A stretch of DNA of 64,000 nucleotides from Zygotorulaspora mrakii (lineage: Eukaryota; Ascomycota; Saccharomycetes; Saccharomycetales; Saccharomycetaceae). The translations under genes and the position numbers were made by a program. The stretch covers positions 682,001 to 746,000 of the forward strand of contig NC_050722.1 in the NCBI RefSeq assembly GCF_013402915.1, given 5' to 3'. The first letter of the stretch is position 1; each line of letters opens with the position of its first letter. The notes under the pieces are model-generated. The model saw only the letters and a list, made by a program, of their open reading frames with translations. It was not told the origin of the DNA and did no database searches. Positions 9,427 through 19,258 of this stretch are shown here, piece after piece.

Positions 9427-12400
9427 ATGGGTAATGCGGACCTTTTGCACAAAGCGACAGAGCGATCTTTCTCTTCGAATACAATGGAGCTGAGGACAAT
9501 TTTATCGGGAGTTCAGACATACAACGGGACATTCAAGGGTCAAGTTCAGTGGTGTGAAAGTTTGGTTGAAGGGCATTGGAGATTGCAACACTTGGAGATT
9601 ACCGAACATGGATCACTGAGATATCGTTTAGATTCAGCGACACTTACATCATCCTGCATTGAAGATGATACTTTTATATTTGAGAATGTTAGGACGAAAG
9701 CTATTATTGAACATTTGCAGAGCTGTGTACTTCAATTGATCGAAGGTAATGAAGACTCACTACCAACAATCAAGGTGGAGTTAAAAGCGCAACAGGCGCA
9801 GTACCTTCGTGTTGAAGATCCAAGCACTTTTGAATCGCTATTTTTTTCGTTGTTATGGTGGAGTGCACTAAAGCCTGAAGGTGTTTTCAGCAAAACTTTA
9901 CTGAAAGCTCCATCTGCACCTGAGGAAAGGAATCCTACTAAACTTTTGGTTTCCCAGCTTTTTGTATATGGACCTTTACCACAGTCAAAAAACATTGGGG
10001 TTTTGCAATTGAGTAGGCCCAGTTTCTTTTCCGAGACTGATGCAGAAGAAGGATGGTTTCCAGCCATGGGAGTTTTGAAGTCTAACGGTATTCTTGACCT
10101 GCACCTGCAAAGTGATGGTTCTTTAATATATTCATTTGATATTACCATTTTAACAAGGTCTGAGATCAGATTGGTTGATTCCTCATTGAATTGTGACAAT
10201 TTTTTATTTATGGGGGTCCTTCCCAAATTGAGGGAACAACTCAATCTCTCGAGTGCCTGTAGGTTTATTCTTAACGGGCGTACACAGAGGAGGAGTAGCG
10301 GAGTTGTATTCAAATTTCCTCTGACGATAGATGTAGAGGATTGGATAGTTGCACTAAAATCTTTTGCTCTCGCAGAGAGCATTTCACTTATAGGCAGTCA
10401 TGACTCTAACAGACTTCGTGTTTCAAATCGTTTCAAAGTATCGATTATTGAAGGTTCTTTTACGAGATCCGATCTAATGCCCCACAGCCCAACCTTGTAT
10501 GTCGAATGTCTTTTGTGGGACCGTATTTGGGCAAGGACTCCGATAGTTTCCGGCAGTTTCACCCCTTTTTGGAGAGAAGAGTTTATGTTCCATGAATCTA
10601 CTAGAATTGATAAGTTGAGAATTGAAATTAAGGAAAAGGGAAGTCAAAAGAATAGAACTGATAAAACAATTGGGGTCATTGAATTATCCCAAGAATCAAT
10701 ATGTGACGGTAGCTTAAGCAAGGAAACCAGGTTACCTGTTTTGAGTCCGCAAGATAAAAAGATAAAAATAGGAACGCTGTGCATCAAGATAACATCAAGT
10801 CTAAATTTTGTGCTTCCATCTGTAAATTTCACCACGTTTGAGAGAATTTTATCTGAGGACTGTCATAGAAGTCTTGCAAACTACGTGAATGATTCTTCAT
10901 TTGCATATGATTTCAAATTTGAAGATTTTGCGATGGTGCTGCTAGACATATTTCAGGCAATTGGTAAGGAAAACGCGTGGCTTTCAGCTCTGATTGATAG
11001 AGAATTGGTTGATGTTGATGGCTCCATTACAAGAAATACAATAAATAACAAAACGTCTTCGCATATTTACAGCACGCTATTTAGAGGGAACTCGGCACTA
11101 ACAAAATCAATGGAAAAGTATTTTTACCGCATTGGCAAGGAATATTTGGATAATTCTATAGGAAGCATATTGAGGCAGATTGTTTATGACAGGATATCGT
11201 GTGAAGTTGATCCAAGCAGAATAGACGAACCAGATCCAGAACGGAAAAGAAAAATATTGGAGAAGAATCGGGAAACCCTCCTAAATTTGGTTGAGAGCAT
11301 TTGGGTTACAATATACAAAACAAGTAATGATCTTCCAATGTCGATAAAAACACAAATGAAGACTTTCCGTACAAAAGTTGAGTTAATTTGCATGGGTGAA
11401 AATTCGAACACTATCGTCCATTGCGTTTCCAGTTTATTATTTTTACGATTCTTTTGTCCAGTCATTTTGAATCCCAAACTTTTTGATTTCGTTAGAAGTC
11501 ATTTGGATGATACCCCCAGAAGAACACTTACGCTAGTGAGCAAAGTACTTCTCAACCTATCAATTGTCACATACTTTGGTAAAAAGGAGCCCTATATGGT
11601 AGAGTTGAATGATTTCATTGGAGCCCATAAAGAAGAGGTTCTAGATTATGTTGATAAAGTGACTCAGAAAAAATTGGATTTTTCACCAAAAACTTTGAAA
11701 TTAAGTAGCAGTTTGTCCAGACCTAAATTGACAATGAATGAGGATTGTCTGATTGATTTGCCCAGCAATCCTTACCTCATTGATAGGTATTTACGTGAAA
11801 CAGAGCTGTTTACTGCATTGGCAACAGTTGCAACTGAAAGGGATGGTGATCCTAAAATATTGCAAAGTGTTAGTATAGAGCAAATAACAAAAAATGTTGC
11901 TCATCTGGAAGTATCATCGGAACATAAAGTACTAGATATAGGAGAATTAGAATTTGAAAAGATAACCAACAATAACACTGAAGTATTCGGCTCTGATTTA
12001 ATGAAATACCTGGAGAAGGAAAATAGTTCAAGTCCTGTACCGAACGAATATCTTCAGCAAAGTTTTAAAGATGATTCCGCTAGGATGAAAGTGCTTGAAC
12101 AAGAATCGATATTGCTCATAAATCGAAGTGAGCATCTGAAACAAGTGTTCTCTGATTATGAAATACCCGCACAAGAAATAAAGGAAAGGGTAAATCATAC
12201 TCAATACCTAATTAAAAACTCATATTACAATAAAGATTTGAAGGTTTTTGTCGATGGAAACGCTAAATTTGATAAAAACGAAGCACATAAGAGGCTATTT
12301 GACCTCACCACTGGGAGATGCCCTTTATTAGAAAGTCTCATTCCGGATCCAAGGATTGAGTATGCGGAAGGATCTAGCGCATCGTCTTCTTGGAATTCTC

Positions 12401-12534
12401 CATCAGTCAAGACAAGAGGCTTCTCGAGACTTAAATCTACAAAGATACAAAGAAAGCTAACAAAAAGTTCTGAAGACACAAAAAGGCAAGAAAGCACCAG
12501 TGTGATAAAAAGATGGTTCAAAAGAGGAACGTAA
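9427..12534 (+). CDS. BUD2: Bud2, GTPase-activating protein for Rsr1/Bud1
   Basis: Protein of 1035 residues (about 1104 in S. cerevisiae), starting MGNADLLHK at an ATG; a second in-frame ATG lies 19 codons on. The N-terminal half has the Bud2-specific block WFPAMGVLKSNGILDLHL. A C2-like region lies around residues 335-460 (WARTPIVSGSFTPFWREEF), then a RasGAP domain of about 500-730 with the signature FLRFFCPVILNPKLF near residue 671. The C-terminus is basic (RKLTKSSE..RWFKRGT). Bud2 stimulates GTP hydrolysis on Rsr1 at the presumptive bud site. It lies between SEC14 and NAM7, whereas in S. cerevisiae BUD2 and NAM7 are on different chromosomes. Confidence 0.95.
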   Translation: MGNADLLHKATERSFSSNTMELRTILSGVQTYNGTFKGQVQWCESLVEGHWRLQHLEITEHGSLRYRLDSATLTSSCIEDDTFIFENVRTKAIIEHLQSCVLQLIEGNEDSLPTIKVELKAQQAQYLRVEDPSTFESLFFSLLWWSALKPEGVFSKTLLKAPSAPEERNPTKLLVSQLFVYGPLPQSKNIGVLQLSRPSFFSETDAEEGWFPAMGVLKSNGILDLHLQSDGSLIYSFDITILTRSEIRLVDSSLNCDNFLFMGVLPKLREQLNLSSACRFILNGRTQRRSSGVVFKFPLTIDVEDWIVALKSFALAESISLIGSHDSNRLRVSNRFKVSIIEGSFTRSDLMPHSPTLYVECLLWDRIWARTPIVSGSFTPFWREEFMFHESTRIDKLRIEIKEKGSQKNRTDKTIGVIELSQESICDGSLSKETRLPVLSPQDKKIKIGTLCIKITSSLNFVLPSVNFTTFERILSEDCHRSLANYVNDSSFAYDFKFEDFAMVLLDIFQAIGKENAWLSALIDRELVDVDGSITRNTINNKTSSHIYSTLFRGNSALTKSMEKYFYRIGKEYLDNSIGSILRQIVYDRISCEVDPSRIDEPDPERKRKILEKNRETLLNLVESIWVTIYKTSNDLPMSIKTQMKTFRTKVELICMGENSNTIVHCVSSLLFLRFFCPVILNPKLFDFVRSHLDDTPRRTLTLVSKVLLNLSIVTYFGKKEPYMVELNDFIGAHKEEVLDYVDKVTQKKLDFSPKTLKLSSSLSRPKLTMNEDCLIDLPSNPYLIDRYLRETELFTALATVATERDGDPKILQSVSIEQITKNVAHLEVSSEHKVLDIGELEFEKITNNNTEVFGSDLMKYLEKENSSSPVPNEYLQQSFKDDSARMKVLEQESILLINRSEHLKQVFSDYEIPAQEIKERVNHTQYLIKNSYYNKDLKVFVDGNAKFDKNEAHKRLFDLTTGRCPLLESLIPDPRIEYAEGSSASSSWNSPSVKTRGFSRLKSTKIQRKLTKSSEDTKRQESTSVIKRWFKRGT

Positions 12535-12674
12535 GTTCAGAAGGACTTACAATAAGAATAATAGAGCGAACGGGAGCATAAAAATAAAATGTGTTTCCAA
12601 ATTCTGTAGTATATTTTGATGTTAATATTTTTAAATGGAATTATAAATTCAAAAATGAAAGTGAATTCAGCTAT

Positions 12675-15482
12675 TTAAATATGAAGTGAGTTCAAACCTT
12701 TGCGAAGCTCATCTGATAGAAGTTCTTCTCCATCGTGTAGCTGCGAATGCATGTTATGTGATCCATTTGCAGGATTTGCTCTATCGCGACGGCCAGCGGG
12801 GTTTTCAGTACTCCAAAGTTGATTATTTAGATAAGAGGATAATTCTTTGGTAGCATTGTTAAAAGTTTCGGCTTGACCAAAAGACATTAAACTTTGAGTA
12901 TCAAAATCCTGATAGCTGGGAAATTCACTGGCTCCTGCGCCCAAATTGAATGCATATCTATCTTTTTGATTTCTTTTCGGGTGATTTCGCGTTAGTTGTA
13001 CCGTGCATAATTGTAAATTATTCAAAGAACCTTCAACTAAGCAACCTTTCTCTCTAAAATGTAATAGAAGATTATTCCAGATAATATTTCTTGACAGTGC
13101 ACTAGGGTTACCTAATATCACTAATCCATATTTTGCACGAGTTAGACCCACATTTAGACGACGTGGATCACTTAGGAAACCAATCACCTGTTGATCATTT
13201 GCACGAACACATGATAGAATTGTATAATCCTTCTCACGACCTTGAAATGCATCAACGGATGCGACTTCCACATTAATATACAGTTCTTTATCCAATGAAC
13301 CATTCATTTGCATGTACTGTAAAATAAAAGCTCTTTGACCTTCATAAGGGGTTATAACACCAATCTGTTCAGGTTTAACACCGTCTTTAAATAGTCTTGT
13401 TATTACTTTTTCACAGTTCATTGCTTCTATTCTGTTTAGATACGAAGTACCTTTAGCAGATATTTCTTCTCTACCATAATTAGCCCAAAACATCATTGGG
13501 ACGTCATGGATAGGCCATGGAAATGAGCTATTTTTTACGGTACGTTGTTCTATGGTTACACCATTTTGTAAACTACCTTCGTAAAACATATTACTTGGTA
13601 ATTCACTTAAATGAGGATTCATACGGTATTGAACTTCTAAGCGAATAGGAACGTGGCCTAATGAGATGAATCTTTCAAATAATGACTGGTTTAACCCCGC
13701 ATCACCAGCTTTACGTTCCAATATAACAGGACCTAATTGTTGATGATCACCAACTAAGATAATTTGTTTTGCCCCTTTCACTATTGGAATTAAACATTCA
13801 GGTTCAGAAGCCTGCGTACTTTCATCAATCAAAACGGTACTAAACTTAGTATCTAATCTCTTATCGCCAGCACCGACACAAGTACAACAAACAACATCAG
13901 CTTTTTTCAGAATTTCAGATTCTGCTTTCTTGACTAATTTAACAAATCTCTTTGTATCTCTTAATGATAACTCTCCAACATCTTCTTTCAACTTTAATAA
14001 CTTTTTCAATTCACCTTGTGATGACCTTCCAACCAAATTGTGTAGTGCAATATCAGAAACCGAGCTTTCCACGTCTTCTCTGCTCTTTGCAGTGACCCTA
14101 ACAACTTTAAGTCCAAGATTTCTTAGTTTCAAAGCTAAATGATCAACCGCAACATTTGATGGAGCACATACAAGGATACGATCCTTATGTAGTTTGGATA
14201 AATGATAGACGATTGTTGCTGAAGTAACTGTTTTACCTGTACCTGGTGGACCTTGAATTAAAGATAATGGCTTTTGAAGAGCATTCTCAACAGCATACGA
14301 TTGTGATGCATTCAACTGTGCAAATGCCGGTATTGAGAATTCTTTTGGCAAAGGAACATTAAAATCAATATCAACAATTTCATGACCTAAGATTTTATAA
14401 TATAAAAATCCGGAAACTGATTTTTTATCAACAGCGAATTTTTTCAAAGCATCCTGCATCCTGGTATAAGACGTACCTTTCCAAATGAACTCAGCTGTAA
14501 ACCCGGTACCTAGATGAATCGGTGGTGGTACTTTGCTTGGCCTTAATTCAAGGGTAAATTCATCCTGAAAACTACTTGGTAATCTAACGATATACCCTCT
14601 ACCCTCCCATTCTGGATGTTGCAACCCTGAATATCTAAGAAGCATTTCATCACCAACAGCCACCTTTAGCTCATTCGATTCGAATGTGGATAATGCGAAT
14701 GATGCTAGACGCCTATTATTCAACGCGAGTGACCACGTGACTGAAATGTGTTCTAATGCCTGTGACTCCTTCAGTTGTTGATCGTAGTCGGCCTCCAGCT
14801 TGATCAGAGGGCCATAGGTTCTTTGATATTCATAAGCATCTTGGTATCTCAGCAATGTTGGCGGGATTTCCTCCTGTTCTTCGGATATTTCGATGTCATT
14901 CAAGGTTGCATCTTTATTTGATTTCCACTTTGCTTCCAGTTTAGACATTTGTGACGGGGTGATCAGTCTTGCCTTCAACTTATCTTCATTTGGAGGTTCT
15001 TCGGCGACCCAACTCAACAACTGTCTATCTTCGATTAAAGGTTGCCACTGATCTGTGTCCCAGTTAGCGTTCTTCGTCTGGGCACAAGGGATACGACATA
15101 ATAATACAACCACCGCTTCTCTCTTTGCGGAAACAAACCCCAACAGGAACACGTTCTTGCAACCGCAATTATAGCATTCCAGCACAGTATCACCTAAATC
15201 AGAATCCGGATGCAAAGAAACGACATTATGGTGAGACAGAACCAAATGGTTAACGATATGCGAGCTTGAGCAGCCGTGCTTAGAGTTACAGAACCACTTA
15301 CGACAGGTGTAACACCTGACCACAGAGGTTGGTGAGTCGATACCACAGTAAGCGCACGCATGCTCAGAAGTAACCAGACTTCGCTCAGTGTTCAGTTGCG
15401 GATCAACCTCGTTCATCATCTCATTGATCTCATCTTCGTATTCATTGACCTCCGAGTCAGCGTCGCTACCCTGGCGGTACAT
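12675..15482 (-). CDS. NAM7: Nam7/Upf1, RNA helicase of nonsense-mediated decay
   Basis: Protein of 935 residues (971 in S. cerevisiae). The Cys/His-rich domain that binds Upf2 starts at Cys43 and Cys46 (CAYCG) and runs to about residue 150 with further CxxC pairs. The superfamily 1 helicase core has Walker A GPPGTGKTVTSA, the DEST box (LIDESTQASEPEC), GDHQQLGPVI, VQYRMNP, VDAFQGREKDY and GLTRAKYGLVI. The C-terminal tail is Asn/Gln/Ser-rich. Upf1 uses ATP to remodel terminating ribosomes and triggers decay of nonsense mRNAs. GC content rises sharply towards the 5' end (32% at 14401-14460, 55% at 15301-15360), approaching the GC island. It is convergent with BUD2, with a 140-bp gap. Confidence 0.97.
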   Translation of the reverse strand: MYRQGSDADSEVNEYEDEINEMMNEVDPQLNTERSLVTSEHACAYCGIDSPTSVVRCYTCRKWFCNSKHGCSSSHIVNHLVLSHHNVVSLHPDSDLGDTVLECYNCGCKNVFLLGFVSAKREAVVVLLCRIPCAQTKNANWDTDQWQPLIEDRQLLSWVAEEPPNEDKLKARLITPSQMSKLEAKWKSNKDATLNDIEISEEQEEIPPTLLRYQDAYEYQRTYGPLIKLEADYDQQLKESQALEHISVTWSLALNNRRLASFALSTFESNELKVAVGDEMLLRYSGLQHPEWEGRGYIVRLPSSFQDEFTLELRPSKVPPPIHLGTGFTAEFIWKGTSYTRMQDALKKFAVDKKSVSGFLYYKILGHEIVDIDFNVPLPKEFSIPAFAQLNASQSYAVENALQKPLSLIQGPPGTGKTVTSATIVYHLSKLHKDRILVCAPSNVAVDHLALKLRNLGLKVVRVTAKSREDVESSVSDIALHNLVGRSSQGELKKLLKLKEDVGELSLRDTKRFVKLVKKAESEILKKADVVCCTCVGAGDKRLDTKFSTVLIDESTQASEPECLIPIVKGAKQIILVGDHQQLGPVILERKAGDAGLNQSLFERFISLGHVPIRLEVQYRMNPHLSELPSNMFYEGSLQNGVTIEQRTVKNSSFPWPIHDVPMMFWANYGREEISAKGTSYLNRIEAMNCEKVITRLFKDGVKPEQIGVITPYEGQRAFILQYMQMNGSLDKELYINVEVASVDAFQGREKDYTILSCVRANDQQVIGFLSDPRRLNVGLTRAKYGLVILGNPSALSRNIIWNNLLLHFREKGCLVEGSLNNLQLCTVQLTRNHPKRNQKDRYAFNLGAGASEFPSYQDFDTQSLMSFGQAETFNNATKELSSYLNNQLWSTENPAGRRDRANPANGSHNMHSQLHDGEELLSDELRKGLNSLHI

Positions 15483-15813
15483 ATTCGATCGTTCGACGTC
15501 TTTGAGTGGTTCACCCAGATGTCATCGGAGCCATATGGCCTGAATGAAACTCACAGCTTTCTGCTTTATGATTTTCAGCAAGTAGTTCGAAAAAAAAAGA
15601 TGCTTCGTATCGAGCGATGTCTTGATTTAAATAGTTGAAAAGATCACAGTACGTATCATGTAGATAATTAAGATTCGAAAATGTAGAGGGGGAGCCCCGG
15701 TGAGCCGCAAATTAGATCCGATGCAGCTCAATGCAATGTAATTTGATGTAGTGTAATGTTGATATTGTGATAGAATTAGAGCGCAATGCGGGAGGCGCCG
15801 GCGGCGTTGAAAA
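15483..15813. other. NAM7 promoter / ISF1 3' region
   Basis: Lies between the NAM7 start and the ISF1-like stop, both on the minus strand. It holds an A-tract near 15588 and direct ATGCAGCTCAATGCAATGTAA-like short repeats near 15720-15760. No gene seen. Confidence 0.45.
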
Positions 15814-16500
15814 CTATTGTGAAAATGACTTGGCCAGTGACGTTTCGATGAACGATTTCTTCCTCGAGTCGCACTGCGGCTTCGAGAAAGACGACGATTG
15901 GCTTGACAGCGGAGACGAAACCGCAGACTCCGCAGCCGTCAGGGACTCCGGCACATCCTGATAGTCGCCCGTCGACAGCGCGTCCAAGACCGACGAAACG
16001 TATTTTTCAAGTCCATACAGATGAGTTGGAATACAAGCGCACGACGACCGCGTGCGCTGCAGCGTGGGAGTCGGCGACGGAGTTTGCTGCTGCGTGGGAG
16101 TCGGCGACGGAGTTTGCTGCTGCTGCTGCTGCTGCCGCTGTGGTACGAACTCCATCGGCTGGCCCTCCTCGATCGACATCCCCGCTGGCGCTACCACGTC
16201 CAGCGTCGACTGCCGCGATATCTGCCGGATCAACGTGGCGCTATTCGCCCGCCGCCTCGCCGGCTGCGACGTCTGCATGGCGGGCGACGACTGGTGGCGC
16301 ACCAGCGCATTTCGAACACACTTGGTGCCGCCGCCCCCGCTCCGCTCCTCGAGAGGGTCGTGTTCCTCGTCCCCGTCGCCGTGCTCGCTTCTCTCGTAGC
16401 AGCGCCCGTCCTCGTGGTCGCAGCCGTCGCAACATGGATCCTGCACCGCCCTTTCGAAGATGTTCAACGAGAACATCTCATTACTGAATTCTTTGCCCAT
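15814..16500 (-). CDS. Isf1/Mbr1-family protein
   Basis: Protein of 228 residues, against about 339 for the S. cerevisiae paralogues Isf1 and Mbr1. Recognisable family blocks are IFERAVQDPCCDGCD at the N-terminus, RANSATLIRQISRQSTLD, the most conserved IPTHLYGLEKYVSS, and the C-terminal RKKSFIETSLAKSFSQ. The serine/asparagine-rich linkers of the yeast paralogues are mostly absent. Instead there is a Gln run and two copies of a TPSPTPTQQQ unit. In S. cerevisiae these genes promote mitochondrial function and suppress splicing-related respiratory defects; molecular activity is unknown. As a single copy next to both NAM7 and YJU3 it represents the unduplicated parent of ISF1 (YMR081C) and MBR1 (YKL093W). 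The coding sequence is about 60% GC. Confidence 0.9.
   Translation of the reverse strand: MGKEFSNEMFSLNIFERAVQDPCCDGCDHEDGRCYERSEHGDGDEEHDPLEERSGGGGTKCVRNALVRHQSSPAMQTSQPARRRANSATLIRQISRQSTLDVVAPAGMSIEEGQPMEFVPQRQQQQQQQTPSPTPTQQQTPSPTPTLQRTRSSCACIPTHLYGLEKYVSSVLDALSTGDYQDVPESLTAAESAVSSPLSSQSSSFSKPQCDSRKKSFIETSLAKSFSQ
16062..16121. repeat. Two identical 30-bp tandem units plus CTG-type run inside the ISF1-like gene
   Basis: Bases 16062-16091 and 16092-16121 are identical and are followed by a run of GCTGCTGC triplets to about 16133. In the minus-strand protein the units encode TPSPTPTQQQ twice and the triplets extend the Gln run. In-frame length variation between strains would be expected. 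Confidence 0.9.
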
Positions 16501-17396
16501 ACTAAACTACACTTAACCAGTGCCTTCTTTGTTGAGTCTCGTCAACCTGTGTTGCAAGCTACCTCTGAAACACAATTCTTCCTACCACCCCACACACGCA
16601 CACATATATTTATATGTATATGTATGTGTATGTGTATATGCTTGAAGCCAGGAAAAATACAAATCCAATGGTGCCCCTTGTTTGCGTTCGAAAATCTCCT
16701 GGGGATGCAGAACCGTCAAAACCTTGTTTCCTTGATATCTCTCCTGTTCATTCCTTCCGTGTTTCTGCTGTTCCTGCGAATAGAGCAAAAGGACAAAGTC
16801 TTGACCGTTATCACGACATACGCCCCGATGCCGTTGGTGGAACCACACGCCGCTGTAACCACAGTGCGCTTTGGGAACACCCAGCGCCCAGCCCAGGTTC
16901 GCGAAGCCAGACGCGGAATGGATTCTCAGAATGCATCGAACAGCGCGCTGCTGCGATAAAAGCCAAAATCGAGCTTTTTGTGGGTGAGCGAGCAAAAAAG
17001 AAACGACGTGGGCCAGATTGCTGTTTGGTTTCGACGGGCCGTCGCGATCCCGCGTTCCGTTGCCGAGAGTCCGCTGCGCGACGCGCAGCGGACGAGAAGG
17101 GGATAAGCCAGAACAGATAAGCAGCAACCGAAAAAGAAACGGGAGGCCATCGACCGACTAATTTTTTCTTTTGCGGCACAGAGCTGCGCTTGGAGACCGT
17201 TGGAGACCGCCGGGCTGCGACTTTGGGCCTCGCGCCAGCAGGGCCAACGGACGCGCGTGGCACAGGTTCTGGATCGTCGGTGCCTCCTGGGCCACGCCCT
17301 CTCCCCGCCCCGCTGCATTTGTCCCTCCTGGCCCTCCTGTCCCCTACGATCTGCGATCTGCGTGATCTGGTTGCTGAGCACTACAAGCGCGGCTTC
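16501..17396. other. GC-rich intergenic region between ISF1-like gene and YJU3
   Basis: About 0.9 kb holding the promoter of the ISF1-like gene and the YJU3 3' end. It has a CA/TA-type microsatellite at about 16590-16640 and a CCAATGG near 16665 that could be a HAP-type site. It also holds a perfect 25-bp palindrome at 17069-17093. The many open frames on both strands here arise from high GC and show no family similarity. Confidence 0.5.
17069..17093. repeat. Perfect GC-rich palindrome, 12-bp arms, 1-nt centre
   Basis: Arm GTCCGCTGCGCG (17069-17080), central A (17081), arm CGCGCAGCGGAC (17082-17093). The arms contain inverted CCG/CGG triplets, the half-site type bound by Zn2Cys6 dimers, and CGCG cores. 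It lies about 570 bp upstream of the ISF1-like start. Its function is unknown. Confidence 0.85.
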
Positions 17397-18326
17397 TTAC
17401 TTCGATACACAACATCTATTTAGCCAGGCCAGATAGTCATCGAACACGGTGCGGAACACGTCGTCCGTCTCCAATGACAATATCGAATGTTTGGCCTCCC
17501 GGTACAATTTGAGGGTCTTGTCCTCCGCTGGACAAACTGTCTCGACAAAGTGTTTGGAAGCCGCAGGGTCGTTGATGGTGTCGTCGGTTCCGTGCATGAC
17601 GAGCACGGGTCGGTCCCGGATGAAATTGGCGCTGATGTGGCCGCCCCGGTTCTCATACAGCGCCTCTCCCCGCTTGAGGAAATCGTAGATTTGTCTCAGA
17701 GTGCCGATCAACGGGGTGCTCAGGGGGATGTCGTGTTTCAGGAAGTCCTGGTAGCGTTTGTCGCTGGTGATTCCGTCGAGGTCTAGTTCGGTGTCGATCT
17801 GGAAGGATGGCAGACATTTGGCCAGGAGCGGCGACAGCAGGGACACCAGTCTGCTCGGTCTCGAGTGCGGGTGCAGCAAGATAAGCGGGCCGGTGCAGCT
17901 GAAGGCGGCGACGCGGCTGCGGAAGCGGCCGTGTGCTGCATACTGCAGCACAATGCCGCCGCCCATCGAGTGGCCGAACAGCACCAGTGGTGTGTTGTTC
18001 TCGCGGCACTGTTCCAGATTCTTCTCGACGAAATGGTCCAGATCTTTGAAGGTGTGGTGTTCGTCGGTGCGGCCCCTTAATTTGCCCGGCGAGGTGAGCC
18101 CTGCGCCGCGCTGGTCGAAGGTGAACGATTCGTAGCCGTTCTGGGCCAGGTTGTCCATCAGTCTGTGCTGGATCTTGCAGTGCTCGCAGAACCCGTGGAC
18201 AATCAGCACACGTCCCTTGGGGGTCTCGGTGGCGGTCTTCCATTGGATGAAGGCGAAGTTGGCTTGGTCGAACTGCTCGTATTGCGTCTCGGGGACCTCG
18301 GTCGCACACTCGTAGGGGTAGCTCAT
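17397..18326 (-). CDS. YJU3: Yju3, monoglyceride lipase
   Basis: Protein of 309 residues (313 in S. cerevisiae), starting MSYPYECATEVPE. It is an alpha/beta hydrolase with the oxyanion segment HGFCEHC at 44-50, the nucleophile elbow GHSMGG with Ser120, a catalytic Asp in HGTDDT (Asp248 or 249) and His280 in AKHSIL. Yju3 hydrolyses monoacylglycerols on lipid droplets and membranes as the last step of triacylglycerol breakdown. It is on the same strand as YJU2, 158 bp downstream of it. GC is extreme for a yeast gene (43 of 60 bases at 17881-17940). Confidence 0.96.
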   Translation of the reverse strand: MSYPYECATEVPETQYEQFDQANFAFIQWKTATETPKGRVLIVHGFCEHCKIQHRLMDNLAQNGYESFTFDQRGAGLTSPGKLRGRTDEHHTFKDLDHFVEKNLEQCRENNTPLVLFGHSMGGGIVLQYAAHGRFRSRVAAFSCTGPLILLHPHSRPSRLVSLLSPLLAKCLPSFQIDTELDLDGITSDKRYQDFLKHDIPLSTPLIGTLRQIYDFLKRGEALYENRGGHISANFIRDRPVLVMHGTDDTINDPAASKHFVETVCPAEDKTLKLYREAKHSILSLETDDVFRTVFDDYLAWLNRCCVSK

Positions 18327-18484
18327 TCTGGCGGCTGCTGGGTCGATGGGCCTGTTGTGTCACGGCATCGCAGGCCAGGTCGCGTGTGTGTATATTTATA
18401 TGTTTGTGTTGCGGCAGCTTGTTGGCGGAGCGATGGGGAAAAACGACGAGTTCCGTATGAGACGACATCGCAGGTGGGTGACGA

Positions 18485-19258
18485 TCAACGTTTTTTGATT
18501 GTCACTCCGAGTGGGTTCTTCTTCTTCTTCTTGGTGAGGCCAGCTATCTTGGCGACGCGCTGGTGGGACGGGGCCGTGGTGTGTGGTTGTGGCGCGGACC
18601 TGCGTTTAGCGAATGCTGCTTCAGCCAGCTGATCCAGGTCCGCGTCTGCGTCGTCTGTCGGCACCTCGTCCTCCTGGTGCGCTAGCTTCGACTCGTTGGC
18701 TCTTCTCACGTCGTTGAGGCGTTTGACAAGCTCGAGCTCTTCGTCTGCTTCTCGTTCCCTTTCCAGCTTCATCAGTCTTTTCTCCAGGACCTCCATTTTG
18801 TCGTCTGCGTCGTTGCCGATTTCTGCCCGTTTCTGTGCGTCGACGAGTCTCTCCAGCGTTTCCTTGACGCTTTCGATCTTATCGGCCCCCGTCGCGGCGG
18901 TAGCTGGTTCGTAGTTTCTCTTGCCGCCCAGTTCCATCACGTAGTCGGCGCTCTTCGGATCGGTCCTGAAACAGATCACGTTGTTGCATCTCGGGCACTT
19001 GATGGAAAACCTGTAGATCTTGATGGTGTCAAGGTATCTCTCCTTCGCCAGCTCTTTCTTGCCGTTGAACTTCCGGCTTTTTGCAATGTACTCTGAGCAT
19101 TTCAGACAGCGCATGCTGAACGGTGTCATTAGTCGAATGGTGATCGAGTCCCTGTTCTTGCTTTTGAGTTTCTTCGCGGCCTTCTGGACCGCATTTTCGG
19201 CTGCCAGTGGGTTGTAGTCCGGTGGGTAGTACTTGTTGATGGATTTCCTTTCAGACAT
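18485..19258 (-). CDS. YJU2: Yju2/Cwc16, step-one spliceosome factor
   Basis: Protein of 257 residues (278 in S. cerevisiae). The N-terminus MSERKSINKYYPPDY and the zinc-binding cysteines Cys51-Cys54 and Cys88-Cys91 (CLKC and CPRC) mark the CWC16 family, with the conserved FNGKKE, YRFSIKCPRC and RTDPKSADY blocks. The C-terminal half is a charged coiled coil ending in a lysine-rich nuclear signal (KKKKKNPLG). Yju2 associates with the Prp19 complex and promotes the first catalytic step. The gene is GC-rich. It is divergent from the transcription-factor gene at 20004. Confidence 0.95.
   Translation of the reverse strand: MSERKSINKYYPPDYNPLAAENAVQKAAKKLKSKNRDSITIRLMTPFSMRCLKCSEYIAKSRKFNGKKELAKERYLDTIKIYRFSIKCPRCNNVICFRTDPKSADYVMELGGKRNYEPATAATGADKIESVKETLERLVDAQKRAEIGNDADDKMEVLEKRLMKLEREREADEELELVKRLNDVRRANESKLAHQEDEVPTDDADADLDQLAEAAFAKRRSAPQPHTTAPSHQRVAKIAGLTKKKKKNPLGVTIKKR

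Noticed and set aside
16021..16959. 312-codon plus-strand frame, and others at 15903-16487, 17487-17786 and 17653-18468
   Set aside because: They are antisense or shifted frames over the ISF1-like and YJU3 genes in GC-rich DNA, where stops are rare. Their composition is Arg/Ala/Pro-rich and no family similarity is seen.
18380..18420. ARS consensus-like TTTATATGTTTG
   Set aside because: It is a one-mismatch match to an 11-base degenerate motif in a TG/TA-rich microsatellite; such matches are frequent by chance.
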